Of a DNA stretch of 64,000 nucleotides, positions 12,107 through 23,171 are shown one piece after another. The notes under the pieces are model-generated. The model saw only the letters and a program-made list of their open reading frames with translations. It was not told the DNA's origin and searched no databases. The stretch spans positions 310,001 through 374,000 of the forward strand of contig JAIXMQ010000020.1 of assembly GCA_025716855.1 (NCBI GenBank), in the 5' to 3' direction. Position numbers and translations under genes: made by a program. This DNA comes from Pilaira anomala (taxonomy: Eukaryota; Mucoromycota; Mucoromycetes; Mucorales; Mucoraceae). Every line of letters begins with the position of its first letter. The first letter of the stretch is position 1.

Positions 12107-12192
12107 ACCTCCATTATTCGATTCTCTCACTCTTTCTTTAAAATATAAACTTCTTTATCATTACAATTTTAAACAAAAAACGCATATTCAAA

Positions 12193-12683
12193 ATGTTTCA
12201 ACCTTTCGTCTTTTGTAAGTAATTTTTAAAATTACTTGCGTTCTTTCAATTCAATTTATACTAAAAACTGTCATTTTTTTTTTTTATTGTTATATAGTCG
12301 GTGGCAAAGATAAAAAAGTAGTACTTGAAAAAGCTACACATCCATGTCCTCGTTGTAAAAGAAAAGATACAGTTCAATTAACACGAATTGAAAAAAGATT
12401 AGTGATTTTAAATAGACGCATTGAATTACCAAACAGTATGCGAGTTCGATACGAATGTAGAAAATGTCATTGGAAAAACGAAACTTTACCTGATGATGAT
12501 CCATTATATCAATCTATCCCAGCCAATGATAATAAATACCTTAGTCCTTATCTCAAGAATAATATTGGATACAATAGTGTTGAATCTTTTTCCACTATAA
12601 GCTTAAATTCGATCGCAAGTATAGAAGAAGAAGTACCACAAAACTATGGAATTTATGTCAAACCTTTCTATCACTACTATTAA
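12193..12683 (+). CDS. Small zinc-ribbon protein
   Basis: Two exons: 12193-12214 and 12298-12683, about 135 residues. The start MFQPFVFFGGKDKK is followed by two Cys pairs, CPRC near residue 25 and CRKC near residue 59, spaced as in a single treble-clef or zinc-ribbon fold. The layout (short hydrophobic start, GG-K, CPxC, about 30 residues, CxxC) recalls the fungal zinc_ribbon_15-type proteins, but I do not recognise the family firmly. The C-terminal half is Ser/Asn/Tyr-rich and probably disordered. Nearby genes give no functional hint. Confidence 0.65.
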
Positions 12684-12711
12684 TACACAACATAACTACA
12701 AAAACCCAAAC

Positions 12712-12742
<31 letters not shown>

Positions 12743-13900
12743 GAATATTCTCACCATAATTCCCTCATCATCTCTTTCCATATACTCCATTTTGTAAATA
12801 TTATAATTTTTTCCTTTTCCTTCTCATGCCGCATTTTCCGTACACATTTTGTACTACACACTTTCTTATTTATCAAATACCTCATTAAAAAAAAAAAAAA
12901 AAAAAAGAGCATGTTGATCATGCTTTTTTTTTTTTTTTCTTTGTTAAAATCGTAATTTGTTTTATTCATTTTGAATTTTATCGATGGTTCTGTATTTAGT
13001 AAAAATCAATATAAAAATGAGGCCCAGAGACATTTTTTTTTTTTTTTTTTTTGACATGCGTGTACGAATAAGGGAAAAGGGGAAAAAAAAAAAAATTATG
13101 TAATAAAATGTTTGTTTCAAAAATATCATCCAATCATTGAAGAGGTAGGCCCTTTTTTTTTTCTTTCAAAGAAAATGTGGATCAAAAAAGGAGTTCTCGG
13201 ACCGTGATGAAACTTTTTGATAGAAGGGGATTTTTTTTTAAAAAAAAAAAAGAAACTCGTTTCCTGCAATCTGTGTGGGGGTTTCCAATCTGTTGGTAAA
13301 GAGATCATCAGATAAACTAACTGAAACAGTCTTGAAAGACCCTTCTTATATGTGGAAGAAAGATATACTCAAAAAAAAAAAAAAAAAAAAGGCCTGTGAA
13401 CGATTAAATCGTAAAAATCTATCGAGCAATCAAGAACGATGTTAATGAAGCTCATAAAGTTATTATGAACGTACACATAGTCAAAAAAAAAAAAAGTTGA
13501 AAGAAATATTCGAAACATAGGACAGTAAAATGGATACGTGACATATCCAATCGATTGCGCTCCCTGAGACGATAAATTCCTTTTACCTGATTGATTCTGT
13601 CAGTGAATTGGTGTATCTTGATTTCTCAATACAGATCTTGATCACGGAATATTTTCGTTCGTCAAGAGACATTGTACCTATATTAACTAATTGGCAATAA
13701 GTAAGGACTTAAATATGTGGCCTTGAAAAAAAAAGAGAGAGGAATGGTTATCTTACGATCAATGTCTTGCTTCAAAAGAATATATGCGGTAATAAACAGC
13801 TGTATGTAATACGAAAACAATCATTTTTGTTAACCACAAAACGTATCATCTTCTCGAAAGTTTTTTTTTTTTTTTTTTTAATAGAAGCATTCATAAGTTT
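12684..13900. other. Gene-poor region
   Basis: Contains an AT dinucleotide tract (12717-12742) and numerous A/T homopolymers. A 52-codon open stretch on the plus strand at about 13545-13700 (contains LIDSVSELVYLDFSIQIL) is protein-like but has no start codon or recognisable domain; it could be debris. Confidence 0.4.
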
Positions 13901-13906
13901 AACTAC

Positions 13907-14049
13907 TTAATACAAATCAACATTGTATGTTATGTCACAAGTCATACATACAAATTGTTGCTTTTTTGTGTTCAGACACTCTCCGGCTTGGGGTTGATGG
14001 TGCGCTCCAGGTCCTTGCATAATTACAGGCACCGGACGATGAAAAATTT
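13907..14049 (-). pseudogene. Unrecognised coding-like fragment of higher GC
   Basis: On the minus strand a possible acceptor (TTATTAAG at 14050) is followed by about 46 open codons ending in TAA at 13907-13909. The translation includes PVIMQGPGAHHQPQAGECLN and a later CMTC. The stretch 13975-14040 is markedly richer in G+C than its surroundings. No upstream exon could be joined. It may be the 3' exon of a lost gene or a fragment of a mobile element. Confidence 0.25.
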
Positions 14050-14439
14050 CTTAATAATTCATGAGAGTATAGGATCTATATATGTATTCGCTAAATTGAG
14101 AAAAATAGCATAATGTAGCTACTTTATTTTTGAGCATGAAAAAGAAATAAAGGATAATATAACTACTAAACACCATAAGAATTCAATACCAAGTCATCCC
14201 TTCCGCGTCTTTCAATGGCTGTCTTGAATGGACTATATACGAGAAATTTGGTATTTGCAATGAGAGTGGTAGCAAAGTATAAGTGGGAATGCAATCCAAT
14301 AGTTTTAAAACAACAACGCGGACTGAAACAGGTTGATTTATCATTATATGCAAATTTTGGATACTATAGAATGAAGAGAGATTTCTTTCAAGCCGATTCT
14401 AATTGAGATTATTTGCTGTTTTAAAACAAATCGATTTAT

Positions 14440-14641
14440 ATTTGGTAGTTATAAAGAGGAAACTACCTATTCTTGCAGTGTCATTTCTAATTTGAAACTT
14501 TGTCTTGAAGACAAACTTCAGATACGATAATTATAAAGCCTTTTGAAGGTTATGGTCAAGTTATATAATTCAGATTTTGTATTTATTTATGGTGAGTTAT
14601 TTGGAGTAAAACTTCATCTGGTAGTTGGATAAAATATCCAT
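14440..14641 (-). pseudogene. F-box gene relic, copy A
   Basis: Read on the minus strand, the ATG at 14639-14641 opens MDIL; a two-base shift then exposes IQLPDEVLLQIT, a clear F-box start. After a stop the homology resumes as LTITFKRLYNYRI and, in another frame, FQIRNDTARIGSF. These segments align with LTRTNRELYVRM and FNIRSDARVGSF in copy B about 900 bases away. Several frameshifts and stops make this non-functional. The upstream flanks and the downstream T-run also match copy B. Confidence 0.6.
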
Positions 14642-14649
14642 CTTAAACA

Positions 14650-15597
14650 ATCATTTGAAGCAAAAGAAAATGAAAAGTACGTGCAACAAGATGATTCGGC
14701 TTTAATACATAGTTGGCCTTTTTTTTTTTTTTTTTAGGTTCTACCGTAGGACAATAAAGATAAATTTGATTTGATTATTATTCAAGAAAAAGAGGCAATG
14801 ATGGCAATAAAAATATGTTAATTTGAATATTATTCAAGAAAAGAACAAGAAAAGATAACGAAGATTGATCATTACTCAGAAAAAGAACAATTCAATTTTT
14901 TTTTTTTTTTTACCGTTTTAATTACAATATAGTCAGTGTGAAAGTAAATTTTTAGTACAAGTTTAGGACATTAAGCTTTTCTATCGAACGTAGCGGGTTT
15001 AATAAGAGTTAGAGTGTATAAGAGAAAAAAAAAAGTATTTATTTATTTATTGAGCTTTCAATGTCTTTCAACAACCATGATTTCATCCTCCCTTCTTTGT
15101 ATGTTGACAGCTTCTAAAAAAAAGAGTCGATGGAATCAGACGCTACAATCAATTGGAGTGGTTGCACAGAGTAGGGAAGGATAGTGTGTAATAATCGCCT
15201 GGCAGTACAAAGTGAAATAATTTGACGACATCTTATTTCAAAATGTTTGGATATTAGAGAAGCTGTGAAAGTTTCTTCGGATACTTTCATAGTTGATAGC
15301 AGTGAGTCTTAGATGCAAGATGACTGTTCTAGTGCTGATAGAAAAAAAAAACTACCAACTCTTGCATCACTTCTAATATTGAAAGCTGTGTTGATTAATT
15401 GATTTTGCATTCGGACGTACAGTTCTCGATTTGTACGGGTCAAGTTGAATAGAGTCCTTCTATTCAATAAATGGGCGATCATGGTTAATAACATTTAATT
15501 TGCGAGTTGAGTGATAGGCATTGTAGAGTTGAAAATGTCTAGAAGTTAAAGAAAACGATAAGTATGTGGAGCAAGATGACTCTATTTATATAGTTGA

Positions 15598-15630
<33 letters not shown>

Positions 15631-15850
15631 GTTCAATGACGACAATTAATTTGATTGTTATTCAAGAAAAGAACAAGGAAAAGAGACAATAATGAAAACG
15701 AAGTGATGATCATGACTCGAAAAAAGAATAAGAGGAAGAGACAATGACGACAATAAAAATAAACTGATTTGATTATTATTATTCAAGAAAATAGAAGTGA
15801 ATATGTGTAATTAAAAAAAAAAAAAAAAAAATTGTTCCAACCCACTTCAA
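14650..15850. repeat. Diverged duplicated flanks of the two F-box relics
   Basis: The segment at about 14650-14900 and the segment at about 15540-15835 share the order: GAAAATGAAAAGTACGTGCA-like, CAAGATGA, a long T run ending TTTAGGTT, ATTTGATT, ATTATTCAAGAAAA and AGAGGCAATGATG/AGACAATGACG. This indicates that a whole unit of roughly 0.8-0.9 kb was duplicated in tandem before decay. Confidence 0.5.
15310..15521 (-). pseudogene. F-box gene relic, copy B
   Basis: The ATG at 15519-15521 gives MPITQLAN, then a TAA at 15495-15497 where the F-box Glu is expected, then in the same frame MLLTMIAHLLNRRTLFNL and TRTNRELYVRM, a recognisable F-box helix bundle. A TATATAAATAG element (15582-15593, minus strand) lies upstream, so the promoter still looks intact. 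A long homopolymer then interrupts the frame. The downstream minus-strand sequence to about 15120 is loosely coding-like and may be the remnant C-terminal part. Confidence 0.6.
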
Positions 15851-16649
15851 TGAACAGCTTTGCAACTAAAGATAGCAGTTTCAACGATCGACAATACCCA
15901 TAGATGCAACAATACAACGATCTCATATCGTGCGTTGGAGCAATTTCATACATAGGTATCTATGAAAATCTTCAAACATATGTGGGTGTGCTATTGTTGA
16001 CTCGAGGCAACGATCGGTCACACAAACATTTCTTTTAGTAGCAGGTAACAATAATAAGTTTATTATTGAATCACGAAAAACATATAAAAGATAAAGATGT
16101 TGATTCACACTAAATTAGTATGAAATGTAGAAACAGATAAGTATAAACCCTATTATAATATCATATATATATATATATAGCTCAGTAGTCTGTATAATAA
16201 AGAAATATTATAATAGTTACTCTCTCAGATTAGAATAGATACAATCTGGCTCACACTTTTATTCTACACTTTTTTTTTACATTTAATAAACACTTGTAAA
16301 CAGTCTCAAACTACTTATCCAGTTTTTATATCTTTTATTTCTATTATCTATTGTATATCACAACAGTAGGTTTAACAGAATCTATGGCGTTGGTATAAGT
16401 TTCTCTGTTCCAGTAAAGCGTGTTTCTTTGCTCTTCAATTACTTCTTTAACGAAACCTTGCTCTTGGCTGATTCATCAACCTTCTTTTTTCTGTTTTTCT
16501 TCTTTGGGACATAATTAAACCTCTTATCATTAAAAAAAAAAAATCTTGGAGAATATGTTGTATTGTAAAAAATGTATATGTATATTTAGATGATTTTTAT
16601 TTAGTGAATTATATATATATATATTTGTGATATCTCTTTTCTTTTTTTT
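15850..16649. other. Intergenic region downstream of mcm4
   Basis: About 0.8 kb of AT-rich sequence with several AT dinucleotide tracts (16162-16180, 16610-16624). No gene-like frame was found. Confidence 0.5.
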
Positions 16650-19511
16650 TTATGCGTTGGAAGTGGCAGATATGATACGAATGACACGCTTACGGCCTTC
16701 ACCAGACATATTAATGACACCTTGATCTTGTAAAGATTTTAATACTTCTTCGAAAGTTCGATTATCCACAGGCTAAATTGAAGCAAATTAATAAAAAAAA
16801 AAAAAAAAAAAAATCAAAATAAATAAATAATAAACAACTTACCACTTGACTTTGTTCATTAAAGTCCTTGAATAATTTAGTAAAGTCAACACGATTATTA
16901 GTATATGTAGATAATTTGCTGAGCAAAGCTTCCTTGATAGTATTTTGAAGATGACGTTCATGAGATGCAGTACCAGATAAGATAAGATCCATATCAATAC
17001 GACCTGTCTTGGGATCTGTAGCATAATCCTTAATGGCTTCACGAATAAGACGAGAAGCTTCATTCACATCCGAGATTTCAACCACGTTAGATAATCTCAT
17101 TCTAGCATGTGCTTCCGCCATACGGATCATTGATTCCAATTGACGTGTAGTAGCTGTAACACGTTTCTCACTACCACCACGATCTTGTCCTTGTTTACGT
17201 AACTCCACATAGCTATCTACCAATTTTAATCCAGCTTCTTCACTCAACACAGGTTGAATCTTTTCTCTTGCATAATTAATATATTTCGTCAAAAGTTCTA
17301 CACTGATAATATCTGTACCACCCGTCATTGGATTATCTTCCATATACAAAGCAACTAAATGTTTAGCAAGACGACGATCTGAATCTTCATCCACACGATC
17401 CAAGATCAAATACAATAAATCAAATCTAGATAAAAGAGGAGGAGGTAAATCCAAGTTGGCAGGAACCGATAAATTCTTGTTCCAGCGAGATCCAATGGGA
17501 TTTGCTGAGGCACAGATAGATGTACGTGCATTTAAGGTGGTGATGATACCTGCTTTAGCAACTGAAATCGTTTGTTGTTCCATGACTTCATGCAACACAG
17601 ATCGTGTAGAATCTGACATCTTGTCAAACTCATCAATACAACAAACACCACCATCACTTAAAACAAGTGCACCACTCTCTAATACCAATTGACGAGAATC
17701 TGGATCACGAGTAATATAAGCAGTTAAACCAACTGCAGAGGAACCTTTACCAGAGGTATATACACCACGAGGTGCAATCTTATGTACGTACTGTAACAAT
17801 TGAGATTTACTCGTACCAGGATCACCCACCAACAAAACGTTGATATCTCCTCTGAATCGAGGCGCACCTGATTTCTTAAAGGTCTTGTGAGTTCCACCAA
17901 ACAATTGTAAAAGAATACCCTTCTTGATATCATCTAATTCATAAATACTAGGTGCTAAAGATCGAGAAAGAACTTCATAAAGGTCTCTCTTTTCTTTGAG
18001 TGCCAAGATTTGATCTTCATCTACAGAACTGACTGCTTCAATTGAATCATCTTCTAAATACTGCTCAGGTCCAAACTCGGATTGGAAGGCACTATCGGTT
18101 TGCATACGCTTTTTATCGGTACGTTTGATATGAACTACATCCAAGTAAGTACGGAATAAGGATCGAATCACACGTTGCTTAGGGTTGACTCGGACAGGTA
18201 CACCACGGAAAATACCCGTGACCTCTAATCTGTCACCGGGTTTACCTACATCGACTAAATCGTCGTAAAGGCACATAGTTACTGTTTGTGGTGTTTGACC
18301 ATCAGGTACTGCATCGGGTGTCTCTTGGATACGTGCTATTTGCTTATCAGAGAATAAACAACGGTTATGAACTAAAGTCATTGAGTTCTCCGATGCACAT
18401 GATTCTCTCCCACATCGTGTTGGTTCTAAGATACGACCACGATCTACACTGACTGTGACAGTATAGTCACAAATTAAACAACGGAAGAAAGCTTCTTTCA
18501 TATCTGGGATAATAGGTGATGCACGAATCATTAAACCCTTGATTGTAATTAACTGATCGACGTCTAAAAAAAAAAAAAAAAAAAAAATGTGCTTAAGTAA
18601 CTTGTATCTATATATAAAAGGAATCTCTGTGTTGGACTTACTTTGAGGGTCTAATTCTCTCATATTGACAGCATCTGACAAATTGAAAGGACGAATCTAT
18701 GATAGGATATATTCAATATACTGCCTTTAAATAACACGGATGATATGTTTTTTTTTTTTTTTACCTTTAATTGTAATCCATTAAAATCATGAGTTGGGAA
18801 CTGGGAAAGATAGAACTCAGTAATGGTATGATCCATTAAAGGGATGATTTCCTGTGGATACTTGACAAGTTGATCATATAATTTATGTGTCTCAGGATAA
18901 GCTTGTAAATTTCTACAATCCAAATTCACATTCGTTGCTTGAATTGTATAGATATGATTTAATAAAGCTGGATAAAAAGGTGCCCTGTCTGCGTTCGTAA
19001 TCGCTTCATTGGATAATCGCTTACGATGAGCTAAAGTGAAATTATTTAAAAAGTTTCTAAAGCTTGTCATGGCTTCATGAATATTCACTGTCGTTCCCCA
19101 AATAAGACGCACAGATAAGGAGGGGTCGCTTTCTTGTGTATCCAATGTACTGCTGGGGCCGGTTGTGTTTGGGTTCAAGGTCGAGTGACGACCGGGTGTT
19201 TGAGGTACGAACGGTGTACGGACAAAGGTTGACGTACGTGGTGTTTGAGGTGAATCGTATGTGTTGAAACTGGATCGAACAGGTGTAGAAGGGTAAGCTA
19301 AAGGTGAAGTGGCTCCAATATCGTCTCCTAAGAGGGTAGAAGAGAGCTCAGAACGTCTCATACGCACACGAGATGGTGAGCCGGGTGTACGGGCATAGAA
19401 TGCAGGTGAGGAAGGTTCAAATTGAGATGAAAGCATGTCCGTACGACGACCATAGTATCTTCCTGGTGTATCAGGGACAAGGTCAGAGGGGGTTTGATTA
19501 AAACTACTCAT
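16650..19511 (-). CDS. MCM4: DNA replication licensing helicase subunit MCM4
   Basis: Five exons on the minus strand: 18765-19511, 18642-18696, 16843-18563 and 16650-16772, with a possible further small adjustment at the second. MCM4 is one of six subunits of the MCM2-7 replicative helicase. The N-terminus is a Ser/Thr-Pro-rich tail typical of MCM4 and a likely target of CDK/DDK. Then come the A-domain (SVRLIWGTTVNIHEA), a zinc finger (CLIC ... CGRESC), DRGRILEP, SLFSDKQ, and the AAA+ core with Walker A GDPGTSKSQ, Walker B CIDEFDKM and arginine finger SRFD. The C-terminal winged-helix exon ends RVIRIISATSNA. The sequence matches MCM4 rather than other MCM paralogues. It is divergent from the RBM22 gene. 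Confidence 0.95.
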
Positions 19512-19707
19512 TTTTTGTTTTTTTTTAAAAAGAAAAAGAAGAAAAAAAAAAAAAAAATTGGTTTTCTTTTTTTGCGCGACAAAGAGAGACTAGAAAGGGC
19601 GCGACGTGTTTTGAGTGGCTTATTGTTTTTAGAGTCAGTATGAATAGGAAGAAAGGTTTCCCTAAAGTTGCTTTATTACGTTTCTTTTATATATTTATAT
19701 TTAGATT
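19512..19707. promoter_or_regulatory. Shared divergent promoter with E2F/MBF-like sites
   Basis: The 196 bases between mcm4 (minus) and the RBM22 gene (plus) contain TTTTTTGCGCGAC (to 19580) and GGGCGCGACG (19597-19606). These are GC-rich islands in an AT-rich genome and resemble E2F or MBF sites, which commonly drive MCM genes at G1/S. Site assignment is by pattern only. Confidence 0.5.
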
Positions 19708-21238
19708 ATGAGTTTAACAAAGGCAGATGCTAATAAGCAAGGATGGGAAGATTCAGTATGTATATATAGTTTATTTGTAAACGATAAAAACGTGTAAAAA
19801 TTAAAAAGTACTTTTTGTATGTAGGAATTTCCCATTGTATGTGAAACTTGTTTAGGTGAAAACCCTTATGTTCGCATGGTAAACAATACAAATATATATA
19901 TATATACATAAATACTTGAGACAATGACTTATTTTTTTTTTTTTTTTGTTAAATAGACAAAACAACCTTTTGGAAAAGAATGTAAGGTAACGTATTTAAA
20001 TGGATTTTTCAAAAAAAAAAAGAAAGATGTAACAAAAAAATTAATAACACTTGTAACGAATTAGATCTGTCAAAGACCTTATACTGTATTCCGTTGGTTG
20101 CCTGGTACGAATATGAGATACAAAAAGACGGAAATCTGTCAAACATGTGCCAAGGTAAAGAATGTATGTCAAACATGTGTATTAGATTTACAATATGGTA
20201 AAGTGTTGTATATATATATATATATATGAATTTATTCTTTTTGTAAAAAACTAAACAAAATTGTCATCATAAAGGTTTACCTGTTGAAGTAAGAGATAAA
20301 GCATTAAACTTAAAGTCACAAGCACCTTCTACCGACATCAATCGACAATATTTTGCACAAAATCTTGCGAACCAAGTAGAGGAAGGATCTGGTGTATACG
20401 ACGCAGGCAAATTAACACCCGAAAGTCGTGATATGTTGAGTAAATTAGCTAGAACAGAACCTTATTATCAACGTAATCGAGCACATTTATGTTCCTTCTT
20501 TTTAAAGGGTGAATGTAAACGTGGTGAAGGTTGTCCTTATCGTCATGCACTTCCTAACGAAGGTGATAATTCAGTTAAACAAAATATTAAGGATAGATAT
20601 AATGGAAATAATGATCCAGTTGCTTCCAAGATGTTGAATAGAGTACGTGGTAGTACTGGAGGAAGTTTAGCGGCACCTGCAGATAAATCTGTGGTAAGTT
20701 TTTTTTTTTTTTTTTTTTGAGCAAAAGTGTTCTTTGTATGCTTATATATATATATGTATATTAGACTACATTATTTGTTACAGGTGTTGTACCCGAAATT
20801 ACACAAGAGGATTTAAAGTAAGAAAAAAAAAAAAAGAGAGAATAGATTGGAAATTGTATTAGAGTATTCATTTTTTATTATAATAGGGGTTTCTTTTATG
20901 TATTTGGAGATATTAAATCCGTCATTGTTGCGCACAAGACAAAATGTGCTTTTATCAATTTTATGACACGTACTTCGGCTGAATTAGCAGCAGAGAAAGT
21001 AGCAGAAATTGGATTGAATTTGAAAGGACATGCATTAAAAGTAGTTTGGGCTAGACCCAAACCTCAAGGACCTCAATCACCTAGTAAGTGTCTATAAATA
21101 TTAAGTATATATGATCTGTTATTGATTTTTGTTGTTGTAGAACCTGCTGCGACTACAGTTGATTTAAGTACAGCTCAACCTCCTCCTCCTCCTTCAATTT
21201 CTGGTAAAGAAAAATATCCTAGTCAAAATCCTCGATAA
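19708..21238 (+). CDS. RBM22: Pre-mRNA splicing factor RBM22/Slt11 (Ecm2/Cwf5)
   Basis: Spliceosome component that contacts the U6 internal stem-loop and intron RNA in the activated complex. Seven or eight short exons join to [54 protein letters not shown] and [11 protein letters not shown], the diagnostic N-terminal zinc-binding region. A CCCH finger follows ([19 protein letters not shown]), then QNIKDRYNG and an RRM (TTLFVTG ... GFFYVFGDI ... CAFINFMTR). The C-terminus is Pro-rich and ends at the TAA at 21236-21238. The order matches human RBM22 closely. The ATG at 19708 gives the expected short leader before WED. An intron separates nearly every zinc-finger element. Confidence 0.93.
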
Positions 21239-21764
21239 GAAAAGCTTTGGATTGAATAAATCATGTATATCGATAAACTACACAACAAGATAAAGTTTTG
21301 GAAAAATAAATAAAATAAAAAAAAAGTTCAAATGTATATTATTAACATATTGTTATATGTTAAAAAAGCTATGAGTTAAATAACCTTATAAAAAGAATAC
21401 TCCCTCTTACTTTATGTTAGTTTATTACAACACGCCACAGCCAATAAAAAGTCGACATGAATAAAAGAAGGAGATGATAAGGGTGAATAACTAATATATA
21501 AAAGTAAAATACGATCTTTCAGATATAATAAAAAAGAAACACTTTGAGAAAAGACAATTAGCAGCAAAAGTAGTAATATACTTAAAGGAAGCAGAGAATT
21601 TTACCAAAAGAAGAAATAAAAGGATGTTGAAAGGTTAAAACAATTCGTTGTTACTCAAAAAAAAAAAAAGAGAGAGATCAGCGGCAAAGGTTCCACACAC
21701 ATAAAATAAACTTTTTCATATTTCCTTTCCCCCCCTTTTTTTTTCTTTGTTCTTTTTTAAAGAG
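21239..21764. other. Intergenic region between RBM22 and the mannosyltransferase
   Basis: AT-rich, with a pyrimidine-rich stretch just upstream of the next ATG (21720-21760). No gene seen. Confidence 0.5.
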
Positions 21765-23035
21765 ATGCTTGTAATCAATTCAAATCAAAGAAGACCTATA
21801 TTAATATCTACAGTATTTTTAATATCCTGTATTTGTTTCTTCTTTTGGCCTTTAAAAGCACCTAATAACCAAACGTCCGAGAAGACAGAAGTAACAACAA
21901 CAAGTATAAGTCATGACTCAATATTAAACCATCCTAACTTACCAGATCCCAATCAACCGCCTGCTTGGGAAACCAAACCACGAGTGAAAGCAGCTTTTGT
22001 AATCCTGACACGAAACAGTGAATTAGACGCACTTCGAAAGACTATTCAACAGTTGGAGTCACGGTTTAACCATAAATTCAATTACCCCTATGTCTTCTTA
22101 AACGATGTAGAGTTCACACAAGAGTTTAAGGACTTGACGTCCGAGTTAACCAAGGCAGAAACTCATTATGGTGTGATACCTCATGAGCATTGGAGTTATC
22201 CTGATTGGATTGATATAGAGAAAGCTGATCGATTACGAGAAAAGATGGGGAAGGATGGTGTGATCTATGGTGACAATTTATCTTATAGACACATGTGTCG
22301 ATTTGAAAGTGGATTCTTTTATAGACACCCACTCATGGCTGATTATGAATACTATTGGAGAGTAGAACCTAGTGTTGAATTCAGTTGTGATTTAGAGTAT
22401 GATCCGTTCTTGTATATGAAGGAAAACAATAAAAAGTATGGCTGGACGATCTCCTTGATTGAGTTTGAATCCACTATACCAACACTTTGGCAAACTGTAA
22501 AGGATTTCATGAAGGAATATCCTCATTTGATTCCTAAACAGAATTTAATGGATTTTGTATCGAATGATGGCGGAAGGAATTATAATTTGTGTCATTTTTG
22601 GAGTAATTTTGAAATTGCTGATCTCAAGTTTCTTCGAAGCCCTGAATATACTGCATTTTTTGATTATTTGGATAAATCTGGAGGGTTTTTCTATGAACGG
22701 TAAAATATATCTTTTTTTTTTTTTTTTGAAGATATGTATCATTGTGTTCATATTATTATTTAGATGGGGCGATGCGCCAGTTCATTCGATTGCTGTAGGT
22801 ATCTTTTTAAACAAGTCTGAAGTTCATTTCTTTAATGATGTTGGGTACAAGCATGACCCATTTATGCACTGTCCTGTGGCTCGTGAGTTACAGAAGAAGT
22901 GTCATTGTAATGCCGAAGACAATTTTGGTAAATATAAGTATATCACTTTAGATTTTATCATTAACTTTTTATTTTTTTATTTTAGATCTTACACCAAATT
23001 CTTGTATGCGTAGATGGGCCGAAATACGCAGTTAG
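21765..23035 (+). CDS. GT15 (Kre2/Mnt/Ktr family) alpha-1,2-mannosyltransferase
   Basis: Three exons: 21765-22699, 22764-22927 and 22986-23035, about 382 residues. This is a type II Golgi enzyme that adds mannose from GDP-mannose to N- and O-glycans. A short cytoplasmic tail precedes a signal-anchor (residues about 12-28, [19 protein letters not shown]), then a Ser/Thr/Asn stem, then the GT15 domain: [87 protein letters not shown] and the Cys-rich end ([14 protein letters not shown]). All expected landmarks are present. It converges on the IML2-like gene 137 bases away. Confidence 0.94.
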
Positions 23036-23171
23036 AAAAAAAAAAGTTTTTATTTTGTAATAGTACATATAGACTATACACAGTACACACATATTATTCA
23101 TTTATATATATATATATATCCCTTTTTAAATAAAAAATAAAAAAAAAAAACTATTACTTTTTATTTCTATA

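Noticed and set aside
14215..14406. 63-codon plus-strand frame
   Set aside because: Lies antisense to the degenerate F-box copy A region and has no recognisable content.
16170..16200. tRNA-like A box (TAGCTCAGTAGT)
   Set aside because: No B box or acceptor stem could be found within tRNA distance.
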